From positions 1,926,356 through 1,990,355 of the forward strand of contig NZ_CP060140.1 of NCBI RefSeq assembly GCF_022376295.1: DNA of 64,000 bases. The letters run 5' to 3'. Below are positions 18,518 through 27,819 of the stretch, piece by piece. Within the stretch, counting starts at the first letter, position 1; each line of letters begins with the position of its first letter. The notes beneath the pieces are model-generated. The model did not search any database, was not told the DNA's origin, and was given only the letters and a program-made list of their open reading frames with translations. This DNA comes from Nodularia sphaerocarpa UHCC 0038 (GTDB taxonomy: Bacteria; Cyanobacteriota; Cyanobacteriia; Cyanobacteriales; Nostocaceae). Made by a program: the position numbers and the translations under genes.

Positions 18518-21127
18518 GTGGTAAAAAAGAAAGAATATAGAAAAAGCAAGTTAATAAATTTCTGTTTGCTGGCTGTGCTAAGTATATCTATATGTATTGT
18601 CGTGACTCCAGCTTTCGCAAATATTTCTCAAAATCTAATAAATCAAGATTCAACTTCAAAAATCGCCGAAAGCCAAATACTATATGAAAGGGGTAGATTT
18701 GCAGATGCTGTGCAAATTTTACAGCAAGCGGTGGAAGAATATCAACAGCAGGGAGATACTTTAAAACAAGCTGTTGCTTTGAGTAATCTCTCACTGGCGT
18801 ATCAACAATTAGGTCATTGGCAAAAAGCGCAAATAGCTATTACCAAAAGCTTGAATTTACAAGAATTTTCCCAAAAAGAAAGAACGAATCAAAATTTAGC
18901 CCTCTTGGCTCAAAGTCTAGATATTCAAGGACGCTTACAACTTTTAACAGGAAAGTCTGAAGCTTCTCTTGCTACTTGGAAAAATACTGAAGATATTTAC
19001 ACCAAGCTAGAAGATAACAACAGTATTGCTTTGACGCTACTTTATCAAGCTCAAGCATTACGCAATCAAGGTTTTAATAAGCAAGCTATGGAGAAACTAT
19101 CACAGATAAATAAAACTTTAGCGTCTCAGGGTGATTCTTTAGCCAAAGCAGCAGTTTTTCTTTCTCTAGGTGCTACATTAGAAAATGTGGGAGAGTTAGA
19201 AAAATCTCGCCTAGCTTTAGAACAAAGTTTAGAAATTTCTCAAAGGCTTAAATCACCGCAAAATATAGCTTTAAGCCTGCTGAGTTTAGGTAATAATGCT
19301 CGGATTCAACAGAAAAATTTGCAGGCGATCGCATTATATGAAAAAGCATTTGAAATATCAACTTCACCCCTGACAAAAGTTCAAGCCCGACTCAATCATC
19401 TGAATTTACTTATTGAAGAAAAAGAATTTGCAGCCGCACAAATTTTAATTCCCGAAATTCAATCTTTACTTGCAGAACTACCAGCTTCACGCCCATCAAT
19501 TTACGCCCGCATTAACTTTGCTCACAGCTTGGGTAGTTTAAATACTCCCAAAGCTCAAATTGCTCAACTCCTGGCTACATCTGTACAACAAGCCCGGAGC
19601 TTAGATGATATCCGCGCCGAAGCCTACGCTTTAGGCAATTTGGGGAGTTTGTACGAAAAAACACAACAATTTGCTGAGGCTATGAAGCTGACAGAACAGG
19701 CGTTGATTTTGGCTCAAACTAGCAACGCGCCGGAAATCAAGTATTTGTGGCAATGGCAAATGGGTAGACTATTAAAAGCCCAAGGTAATTTCACTGGTGC
19801 GATTGCGCGGAGCGCAGTGCCGAAGGCAATCGCCGAATATGATGCAGCAATAAAAACATTAGAATCTCTACGTGCTGACTTAGTAGCAGTCAATCAGGAT
19901 ATCCAGTTTAATTTCCGAGACAATGTAGAGCCAATTTATCGTGAGTCGGTAGCTTTAATACTGCAAAATTCTGGCGAAAAACCAAACGTTAAAACATTAG
20001 ATAAAGCTAGAACACGAATAGAAGCTTTACAATTAGCAGAACTAGATAACTTTTTCCGAGAAGCTTGCTTACAAGGAGAGAGGGTACTTTTAGATCAATT
20101 AGTAGACAAAGAAAATCCCAACACTGCCATACTCTACCCAATTATTCTGCCAGAAGAACTGCAAGTCATTGTTAAAATTCCTCAACAACCACTGCGCCAT
20201 CATACAGTTAAAAAATCCCAAGTCGAAGTTGAGCGCACTTTGGCAAAACTGCGAGAATATATTTTAGAACCAGATAGAACAGAAGAAGTACAAGCCCTTT
20301 CCCAACAAGTCTATAACTGGTTAATTAAACCTATTGCATCTGACTTAACCACAAGTAAAGTTAATACCCTGGTATTCGTACTAGACGGAGCATTAAGAAA
20401 TATCCCACTAGCAGCTCTTTATGACGGCGAGAAATATTTAGTAGAAAAATACGCTGTTGCGCTGAGTTTAGGGCTTGGGCTATTAGCTCCCAGACCTCTA
20501 GCTCAAACACCAGTGAAAGTCCTCGCTGCTGGTTTAGTGCAACCACCGCCGGGTTTCCCCACATTTCCACCCTTACCAGGAATCAAGTTAGAATTTGACT
20601 TAATTGCTCAAACAGGAGCATCTACTAAACAACTACTAGATCAAGACTTTACCAGCAATACTCTAGAAAACAATGTAAATACTGTACCTTTTAATGTCTT
20701 ACATTTGGCAACTCACGGGCAATTTAGTTCTCGCCCGGAAGAGACTTTCATTTTAGCCAATGATGGTAGCATCAATGTTTTACAGTTCGATAACTTACTC
20801 CGCAGTCAAATTGACAATAGTAGACAAATCTTAGAATTATTAGTTTTGAGTGCTTGCCAAACTGCCACAGGTGACAATCGGGCTACATTAGGGTTAGCAG
20901 GCGCGGCTATTAAAGCAGGCGCACGCAGCACAATTGCGTCACTCTGGCACATCAATGATCAATCTACAGCTATCTTAATTGGTGAATTTTACAATGAATT
21001 AGTCAATAGTAAAGTGACTAAAGCCGAAGCCTTACGTCGCGCTCAAGTAAAATTATTAACCGAGTATCCTAATTATAGTCGCCCTGGTTACTGGGCTGCC
21101 TATGTATTAGTTGGTAATTGGTTTTGA
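18518..21127 (+). CDS. Exported TPR-CHAT protein (caspase-like), copy 1
   Basis: I choose a GTG at 18518 (AAAGG nine bases before) over the frame's first ATG at 18356, because the codons between derive from a dispersed repeat. The product (about 869 residues) starts with a positively charged signal peptide ending near TPAFA. An array of TPR helices follows to about nt 19870, then a C-terminal CHAT domain with dyad His (HLATHGQF, nt ~20714) and Cys (LSACQTA, nt ~20854) and the family end PGYWAAYVLVGNW. CHAT domains are caspase-fold peptidases; an exported one next to TPS genes suggests processing of surface proteins. A 27-bp in-frame repeat interrupts a TPR at 19799-19833. Confidence 0.88.
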   Translation: MVKKKEYRKSKLINFCLLAVLSISICIVVTPAFANISQNLINQDSTSKIAESQILYERGRFADAVQILQQAVEEYQQQGDTLKQAVALSNLSLAYQQLGHWQKAQIAITKSLNLQEFSQKERTNQNLALLAQSLDIQGRLQLLTGKSEASLATWKNTEDIYTKLEDNNSIALTLLYQAQALRNQGFNKQAMEKLSQINKTLASQGDSLAKAAVFLSLGATLENVGELEKSRLALEQSLEISQRLKSPQNIALSLLSLGNNARIQQKNLQAIALYEKAFEISTSPLTKVQARLNHLNLLIEEKEFAAAQILIPEIQSLLAELPASRPSIYARINFAHSLGSLNTPKAQIAQLLATSVQQARSLDDIRAEAYALGNLGSLYEKTQQFAEAMKLTEQALILAQTSNAPEIKYLWQWQMGRLLKAQGNFTGAIARSAVPKAIAEYDAAIKTLESLRADLVAVNQDIQFNFRDNVEPIYRESVALILQNSGEKPNVKTLDKARTRIEALQLAELDNFFREACLQGERVLLDQLVDKENPNTAILYPIILPEELQVIVKIPQQPLRHHTVKKSQVEVERTLAKLREYILEPDRTEEVQALSQQVYNWLIKPIASDLTTSKVNTLVFVLDGALRNIPLAALYDGEKYLVEKYAVALSLGLGLLAPRPLAQTPVKVLAAGLVQPPPGFPTFPPLPGIKLEFDLIAQTGASTKQLLDQDFTSNTLENNVNTVPFNVLHLATHGQFSSRPEETFILANDGSINVLQFDNLLRSQIDNSRQILELLVLSACQTATGDNRATLGLAGAAIKAGARSTIASLWHINDQSTAILIGEFYNELVNSKVTKAEALRRAQVKLLTEYPNYSRPGYWAAYVLVGNWF
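19799..19833. repeat. 35-bp palindromic repeat inserted in frame in the TPR region
   Basis: Ends GCGATTGC and GCAATCGC are perfect inverted repeats, close to the HIP1 octamer. It encodes the extra residues RSAVPKAIA. The paralogue at 27820-30672 lacks them at the same point (GAIAGYEQAV against GAIA plus nine residues plus EYDAA). Confidence 0.75.
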
Positions 21128-21388
21128 GCAATCAGGTGATATTAATGCTGCCAAAAATACGTATTTTTCTGGTTGTCTCCCAGGATATTTTTATTTAGCA
21201 GCATCACTTCTAGACCTCTGCCAGATCAAGCCGAAGAAGTAGCAACTGTATGAAATACTAAAAGCGCACTTACCGTAATCGGATGATGGCAGTGATACAT
21301 TTAATTATTGTTATAAAAAAATACTTACTTGTGTTTTTTAACTTATACTTCTACAATACATGAAAATCCAGCAAATAAATACCTAACA

Positions 21389-24300
21389 ATGTCCGAAAAC
21401 TTTTGGAAGTGGGCAGTTATATTAGCAACCAGTGGTGTGACAACTACCTTGAGTCATGCTGCGATCGCTCAAATTGTCCCCGATGCTACATTAGGTGTAG
21501 AAAGTACCATACTCACACCGAATGCCGATGTACGTGGTTTACCTGCTTCTCTCATAGAAGGTGGAGCCACCAGAGGCGTAAACCTCTTCCAAAGTTTCTC
21601 AGAATTCAACGTTGGCGATGGACAACGAGTCTACTTTAATAATCCCACAGGTATTGAAAATATTTTAACTAGGGTAACAGGTAGCGGTCTTTCTAATATT
21701 TTGGGGACATTGGGTGTAGACGGACAAGCTAATCTATTTTTGCTCAATCCCAATGGAATTGTTTTTGGTCCGAATGCACAGTTAGACGTAGCCGGTTCGT
21801 TTCTAGGAACTACAGCTAATAGTTTTGTATGGGAAAATGGCTTGAGCTTCAGCGCTACAAACCCAGAACCCGCACCATTGATTGCTGTCACTTTGGTTCC
21901 AGGGTTGCAGTATGGGGCAAATTCGCCAGGTGATATTACGAGTACAGGTAATTTAACAGTAGGGCAAGATTTGACATTGGCAGGGGGTAATCTTAACTTA
22001 CAGGGTAATTTACAAGCAGGTAGCAATTTAACCCTGAAAGCTCAAGATACAGTAAATATCAATGGTAGCTACTCGACCACTGGTGGTAATTTTAACATTG
22101 AACAGTTAGATGGTAGCTTAGGCAATCTAGGGAGTAATAATGGCTCCGTGATTAGGGCTAGTGGTGACGTGAGCTTTGCAAGCTATACAGGAGCTTCATT
22201 GCACATCTTAGCCGGGGGAAGTGTAAATATTCCAGGTCAGGTAGAAATTACTGGTGCAGCTCCCACAAATGGACTGACTGAGACAATTACACTATCAGAT
22301 GACACACAACTAAATATTGATGGCAAGAACTCTCCCACATTAGATATCCGTGCAGGTACAACTGCCTTTGATCCTACAGGACTTATACCCAATCCTATCC
22401 CAGGTATTGATCCTCCAGAACCTATCGATCCTATCCCAGGTATTGATCCTCCAGAACCTATCGATCCTATCCCAGGTATTGATCCTCCACCTTCAGAACC
22501 TATCGAACCTATCCCAGGTATTGTTACTCCAACAAACTTTGGTAACGAGCCAACAAGCGCAGATATTAAGATAGGTGGCATTTTTAATATTTCAGGAGTT
22601 GAGTCTAACAGTGGGCAGATACTTTTGACTAATCAGTATCATCCCAATGAATTGGCAGGCAACATTGAATCGGGTACAATTTTAACCTATGGAGATGTGA
22701 TAATTGATGCGAGAAATAACATTGAAATCAGTGGAAATATTGATACTACTATTAATGACTCTGTAAACGCCAACCGGACAGCTGGGAATATTAAACTTTT
22801 TGCAGAAGAAAATATGATCATTGGTGCTGACCTGTTGTCTAATGTCAATGGCACGGCAGATTCGCCAGTCGGAAATGGGGGTAAGATTACACTTATCAGC
22901 AAGAATGGCACAATTGATACGACATCTGGGAATATAAACTCTAAAACTCCTAATGGAATTGCGGGAGATGTAACTCTTGAGTCTGCTGGTAACATCAGCG
23001 TTGGCAATATAGAAGCGTCTAGTAATACTAATAGTAATGACCCAAATTTTAGTACCATCAGCATGAAATCTAGGGAGGGTTCAGTTCAGTTAGATGGGAC
23101 TAGGTTGAGTACAAGCAACTCTGGTTCTGGCTTGGCTGGAGATATCATTATCGATGCCAAAGATGAGGTTTCTATTATCAATAGTTCTTCTCCAGACGCA
23201 ACACCCGAAGAAGACAACAAATTAGGCATCTTTAGTCAGGGGAACTCAGGAAACATATTTATTGGCACAAATTTTACTCCTGAAAAAGTAACGATTGATA
23301 ATTCTGAACTGAATAGTGAAGTGTTGGGTGGTACAGGCGATGCAGGCAATATCATAATTAATGCAGGCTCAATATCCCTGAACAATTCTCAACTGATCAC
23401 AGATAACAACGGCTCTGGACTGGAGGGAAGTATCGAAGTTATTGCTAGTCATCAAAATGTATCGATGGAAAATAGCGCGATAACTAGCGAAAGTAACAAC
23501 GATCAATTCCCTGATGATGATGATAAAGAACCCTTTATTCTACTTGCAGCTACACAAGGATCAGTTTTGTTGAACCAGTCTAGGTTGAGTACCAATAATT
23601 CTGGCTCTGGCTTGGCTGGAGATATAGAAATCAATGCCAAAAATGTGGTTTCTATTCTCAACAGTAATGAAAATAATAAAATATTCAATGACAAAGAAAC
23701 AGGATTATTTAGTGAAGGAAATTTTGGACGTATCTTTATTGGTCTATCTAATGTAGCTACAGAAGATTTATCTCCGCAAAATGTAACGATTGATAATTCT
23801 ACTTTGAGTACAAAAAACTCTGGTTCTGGCTTTGCTGGAGATATAGAAATCAATGCCCATAATTCAATTGAAATCAACAATCATTCTAAAATCAAAAGCG
23901 AAGGAAATTTTGGACGTATCTTTATTGGGTCAAGTGTTCTGTCGTCAGCAGTTGTACCTCCTAAAGAAGTCATGATTAACAATTCTGACTTAAATACCAG
24001 TAATAGTGTTACATCTGGAGGTGATAGCCAAATAATTAATGATCGTTCGGGAGATATAAGTATTAACTCCCAAGAAAAAATTTCTTTTAATAATGCTTTA
24101 ATAACTACCAGCACCTTTGGAGAAGGAAATGCGGGAAAGATTGATATCAATACCAATGGTTCTGTGTCTGTTGACAATGCCAAAATTTTCAGCAGTGTTC
24201 GTAATGGAGCAATAGGCAATGCTGGCAACATCCAGATTCAGGCAGATTCACTTGACTTAAAAAATGGTGCTGAACTTAATACTGATACCTCTGGAGAAGG

Positions 24301-25774
24301 AAATGCGGGATTTATTGATATCAAAACCAATGGTTCTGTGTCTGTTGAAAATGCCAAAATTGTCAGCGAAGTTAAAACAGAAGGAACCGGGAATGCTGGC
24401 AACATCAATATTCAGACAGATTCACTTGACTTAAAAAATAGTTCTGAAATAAGTACCAGTACATCAGGAAACGGCAACGCACAAGATATTTTAATCACCG
24501 CAAATAAATTTGTTTCTCTATCCAACTTTAGCAACATCAACAGTTCTGTAAGAGAAGACGGCAAAGGTGAGGCTGGAGAAATTACTATTAATGCTCAAAC
24601 TTTTGAAGCTTTAAATGTTGGGCAAGTGCTAACCACCACTACTGATGGTAATGCTGGAAATATCACACTCAATGTTACAGATAAAATAACAATCTCTGGC
24701 AGTTCTCCAGAGTCCAATATTCCTGAGTCAATGCGTGAAAAGCTGATATCTTTTGATGATGAGAATAAGAGCAAAATATATCCCAGTGGTTTGTTTGCCA
24801 ATACTACAGTTGAATCTACTGGAAAAGGTGGCAGTATCAATAATATAGGCACAAACATCTTCGAGATTATAGACGGTGCAAAAATTACCGTAGATAGCCA
24901 AGGTACAGGAGATGCAGGTGACATTACGCTCACTGCCAATCGTCTTATCCTGAACAACAAGGCAGAAATTAGTGCTAATACAAGCTCTGGTAATGGTGGC
25001 ACTATTACACTGGACTTGGAAGATTTCCTACTCATGCGCCGCCAAAGTCAGATATCTACTAGCGCTGGTGAAGAAGGTACTGGTGGAGATGGCGGTCAGA
25101 TTACTATCAATCTCAGTCCAGATAACGGCTTTATAGTTTCTCCTCTTTTAGAAAACAACGATATTAAAGCTAATGCCTTTTTTGGTACTGGGGGACAAAT
25201 TGATATTACTGCCAGGGGTATTTTGGGGTTAACAGTAATAACTAGAGAAGATTTGCAGCGAGAATTAGGAACTGATGACCCTAGAGAATTAGACCCTGCG
25301 AGAGTACCAACTAATGACATCACAGCTATTTCCCAAAATAATCCGAATTTGAATGGTAATGTGAATGTCAACTCTCCAGAGATTGACCCCAATCAAGCCA
25401 TTGTCAACCTACCTGCAAATACTATTGATACTAGCAAACTAATTGTTCAAGCCTGTGCTGCTGGAGATGGCACAATAGCTGGTGAATTTGTTGATACGGG
25501 GCGTGGTGGCTTGCCTTCGAGACCTGATGAACCTCTGAGTGGTAATGCAGTTTGGGAAGATATCCGCCTCAGACGTACCACAACCCAAGAGCCTATTCCC
25601 AGTAATATTCAGAATACAGCACCTTCTACACAGCAGGTCGCAGTGATTGTCCCTGCTACTGGTTGGCTATTCAACGATAAAGGAGAAGTAACCCTAATTT
25701 CCCAGACGAATCAGGACAATCTTGCTCCTAATTGGTCTAGTTCGTCTAGTTGTGTTTCCGCTAATCGCAGATAA
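21389..25774 (+). CDS. Two-partner secretion exoprotein (TpsA), copy 2
   Basis: I start at the ATG at 21389, whose product begins MSENFWKWAVILATSG, a normal signal peptide ending near HAAIAQ; the frame opens 20 codons earlier. The ~1461-residue protein has the TPS domain (NLFLLNPNGIVFGPNA, about 125-140), a proline-rich stretch (PIPGIDPPEPID, four units), and a long beta-helix of Asn/Gly/Ser-rich repeats (SGSGLAGDIEINAKN, GNAGNIQIQADSLDLKN). The C-terminus has the conserved tail (GRGGLPSRPDEPL, TGWLFNDKGEVTLI) and one terminal Cys. It should pass through the TpsB encoded just downstream. A long hairpin separates the two genes. Confidence 0.9.
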   Translation: MSENFWKWAVILATSGVTTTLSHAAIAQIVPDATLGVESTILTPNADVRGLPASLIEGGATRGVNLFQSFSEFNVGDGQRVYFNNPTGIENILTRVTGSGLSNILGTLGVDGQANLFLLNPNGIVFGPNAQLDVAGSFLGTTANSFVWENGLSFSATNPEPAPLIAVTLVPGLQYGANSPGDITSTGNLTVGQDLTLAGGNLNLQGNLQAGSNLTLKAQDTVNINGSYSTTGGNFNIEQLDGSLGNLGSNNGSVIRASGDVSFASYTGASLHILAGGSVNIPGQVEITGAAPTNGLTETITLSDDTQLNIDGKNSPTLDIRAGTTAFDPTGLIPNPIPGIDPPEPIDPIPGIDPPEPIDPIPGIDPPPSEPIEPIPGIVTPTNFGNEPTSADIKIGGIFNISGVESNSGQILLTNQYHPNELAGNIESGTILTYGDVIIDARNNIEISGNIDTTINDSVNANRTAGNIKLFAEENMIIGADLLSNVNGTADSPVGNGGKITLISKNGTIDTTSGNINSKTPNGIAGDVTLESAGNISVGNIEASSNTNSNDPNFSTISMKSREGSVQLDGTRLSTSNSGSGLAGDIIIDAKDEVSIINSSSPDATPEEDNKLGIFSQGNSGNIFIGTNFTPEKVTIDNSELNSEVLGGTGDAGNIIINAGSISLNNSQLITDNNGSGLEGSIEVIASHQNVSMENSAITSESNNDQFPDDDDKEPFILLAATQGSVLLNQSRLSTNNSGSGLAGDIEINAKNVVSILNSNENNKIFNDKETGLFSEGNFGRIFIGLSNVATEDLSPQNVTIDNSTLSTKNSGSGFAGDIEINAHNSIEINNHSKIKSEGNFGRIFIGSSVLSSAVVPPKEVMINNSDLNTSNSVTSGGDSQIINDRSGDISINSQEKISFNNALITTSTFGEGNAGKIDINTNGSVSVDNAKIFSSVRNGAIGNAGNIQIQADSLDLKNGAELNTDTSGEGNAGFIDIKTNGSVSVENAKIVSEVKTEGTGNAGNINIQTDSLDLKNSSEISTSTSGNGNAQDILITANKFVSLSNFSNINSSVREDGKGEAGEITINAQTFEALNVGQVLTTTTDGNAGNITLNVTDKITISGSSPESNIPESMREKLISFDDENKSKIYPSGLFANTTVESTGKGGSINNIGTNIFEIIDGAKITVDSQGTGDAGDITLTANRLILNNKAEISANTSSGNGGTITLDLEDFLLMRRQSQISTSAGEEGTGGDGGQITINLSPDNGFIVSPLLENNDIKANAFFGTGGQIDITARGILGLTVITREDLQRELGTDDPRELDPARVPTNDITAISQNNPNLNGNVNVNSPEIDPNQAIVNLPANTIDTSKLIVQACAAGDGTIAGEFVDTGRGGLPSRPDEPLSGNAVWEDIRLRRTTTQEPIPSNIQNTAPSTQQVAVIVPATGWLFNDKGEVTLISQTNQDNLAPNWSSSSSCVSANRR
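22392..22530 (+). repeat. Proline-rich 36-bp tandem coding repeat
   Basis: Four units coding for PIPGIDPPEPID or close variants, nearly identical in DNA. They lie between the TPS domain and the main beta-helix and probably form a flexible stalk. Confidence 0.8.
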
Positions 25775-25822
25775 CTCCCAAATAGGGACTGAAAAATCAA
25801 AAAATATCCCAAAATTTCTGGT

Positions 25823-25876
25823 GGAGTAAACAAATATGCCCGCTAATCACCAAGGACGGGCATATTTGTTTACTCC
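25823..25876. terminator. Long hairpin between TpsA and TpsB genes
   Basis: Two perfect 20-base arms, GGAGTAAACAAATATGCCCG (25823-25842) and its complement (25857-25876), enclose a 14-base loop. There is no long T-run after it. It could slow polymerase, stabilise the upstream mRNA, or be a small mobile repeat. Confidence 0.75.
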
Positions 25877-25973
25877 CACAATTGGGGATAATTTATTTTC
25901 TGGTGTTCCCATAAACCCAGGTTTTTTTGATTTAGTTTAATTCTAACTTTGTTACCCAAATGTGTTTCCCAGG

Positions 25974-27809
25974 ATGAATAAAAAATTAGAAATTTATCAG
26001 CTGCTGGTTTCGCCAAAAATCTCCAATCCTCTACATTTGCTTCTATTCGCAACTGTGTTATTGAGCAGTTTTACCCCCAATTTGGTATTAGGGCAAACAC
26101 CCACTAACCCGCCTATACAAGACATAGAACGCCAATTAGAACTGCAAACTCCCATCACACCAATCCTACCAAAACTGCCAGATATTGATGAGTTATTTCA
26201 GTCTGCACCGACAACTACTCCTACGCCGCCCACTTCTCCATTAGTACCTACTGATATCTCCAGCACAATTACAGTGCAAGAATTTGAGGTTGTTGGTAGC
26301 ACAGTATTTAGTCAACAAGAGTTTGACGAAATCACCAAAGAATTTATTAATCAACCCCTGACTTTTCCTCAACTATCACAGGTAACTGATAAAGTTACGG
26401 GACTTTATACAAAAGGTTGTCAGCCGGAAAATAGAAACTCAGATATACCATGCTACGTTAACTCAGGAGCTTACATTCCATCAAATCAAACTTTTCAAGC
26501 TGAAGGTGGTAAAGTCAAAATCCAAATTGTGGAAGGTGGTGTAGAAAGTATTGAAATTACGGGTACAAAACGGTTAAATCCTGACTATGTGCGAAGTCGC
26601 CTAGCCATTGCTACGGGTAAGCCTCTGAATTTGAAAAAATTATTCCAAGCCTTGCAACTATTACAGCTAGATCCTCTAATTAGCAGTGTGTCTACCGAAC
26701 TGGCTGCCGGAGTGCGTCCTGGTGGTAGTATTTTATCAGTTCAAGTCGCTGAAGCTAAAACTTTAAGCGCCCAAATTAGCTTAAATAATAACCGCACACC
26801 CAGCATAGGCAGTTTTGAGCGGAAAATCCAAGTCAACCAAGCCAATTTATTAGGGTTCGGAGATGGCTTAAGTGTGGGCTATGCTAACACTGACGGTAGT
26901 AATAGTGTAAATCTTAGCTATCAGTTGCCTGTAAATCCCCGCAATGGTACTTTGCAATTCAACTATAGCTACGCATCGAGCGAGGTGATTGAAGAACCCT
27001 TCAATGTTTTAGATATTGCAGGTACTTCTCAAGAGTATAGTATTACCTTTCGCCAACCTCTACTGCTAACGCCAACAAAGGAATTTGCTCTGGGTATGAC
27101 TGCAACTCGTCGGGAAAGTGATGTTGGCTTTTTAGAAGCGCAATTTGGCGAACGGCTGCCTTTTACTTCCCCAGGTTCAGACCAAGATGGTAAGACTAAA
27201 GCATCTGTAGTCCGGTTTTTTCAAGACTGGACTCAGCGCAGCAGCAATCAAGTAATTGCAGCCCGTTCCCAATTTAGTGTGGGGATAAATGCGTTAGATG
27301 CCACAATTAATCAAGATCCTCCAGATGGTCAATTTTTTGCTTGGCGCGGACAAGCTCAGTTGTCGCGGTTGCTGGCTCCAGAAACCCTTTTTCTGGTGCG
27401 GACAAATATGCAAATAGCAGATAGACCTCTATTACCTTCAGAACAGATTGGTTTTGGCGGACAGTTTACAGTTCGCGGCTATCGTCAAGATGAAATTTTA
27501 GCTGATAATGGTTTCTTGGCTACGGCGGAATTGCGATATCCAATGCTGCGTGTACCCTCTGTGAAGGGTGTATTACAAGTTATCCCCTTTGTTGATTTTG
27601 GTACTGCTTGGAATAACTCCCAAGTTGGAAGAACTCCTTTGAGTCTGGATACTATCGCCTCGGTAGGTTTGGGCTTATTGTGGCAACAAGATAACCGCCT
27701 GACGGCTCGTTTCGATTGGGGGATTCCTCTTGGTGGGGAATCAAACAGAAAAAATACTTGGCAAGAAAACGGATTTTACTTTTCTATTCTTTATAATCAA
27801 CCATTCTAG
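25974..27809 (+). CDS. Outer-membrane TPS transporter, FhaC/ShlB family (TpsB)
   Basis: About 611 residues from the ATG at 25974 (a GTG at 25962 is possible). A signal peptide ends near VLGQ. Next come a Pro/Thr linker, a POTRA domain (TVQEFEVVGSTVFSQQEFD, about 100-190), a second POTRA (VESIEITGTKRLNPDYVRSRL), and a 16-strand barrel carrying the motif-6 signature FTVRGYRQD near residue 495. It inserts in the outer membrane and threads TpsA proteins outward. The TpsA gene lies 199 bases upstream and a CHAT gene 10 bases downstream. As the only TpsB here it may also serve the exoprotein at 3727-7005. Confidence 0.92.
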   Translation: MNKKLEIYQLLVSPKISNPLHLLLFATVLLSSFTPNLVLGQTPTNPPIQDIERQLELQTPITPILPKLPDIDELFQSAPTTTPTPPTSPLVPTDISSTITVQEFEVVGSTVFSQQEFDEITKEFINQPLTFPQLSQVTDKVTGLYTKGCQPENRNSDIPCYVNSGAYIPSNQTFQAEGGKVKIQIVEGGVESIEITGTKRLNPDYVRSRLAIATGKPLNLKKLFQALQLLQLDPLISSVSTELAAGVRPGGSILSVQVAEAKTLSAQISLNNNRTPSIGSFERKIQVNQANLLGFGDGLSVGYANTDGSNSVNLSYQLPVNPRNGTLQFNYSYASSEVIEEPFNVLDIAGTSQEYSITFRQPLLLTPTKEFALGMTATRRESDVGFLEAQFGERLPFTSPGSDQDGKTKASVVRFFQDWTQRSSNQVIAARSQFSVGINALDATINQDPPDGQFFAWRGQAQLSRLLAPETLFLVRTNMQIADRPLLPSEQIGFGGQFTVRGYRQDEILADNGFLATAELRYPMLRVPSVKGVLQVIPFVDFGTAWNNSQVGRTPLSLDTIASVGLGLLWQQDNRLTARFDWGIPLGGESNRKNTWQENGFYFSILYNQPF

Positions 27810-27819
27810 ATAATAGCTT

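Noticed and set aside
22237..22581. Antisense frame rich in Gly-Ser-Ile over the TPS gene
   Set aside because: It is the reverse of the PIPGIDPPEPID coding repeat, with no start signal of its own.
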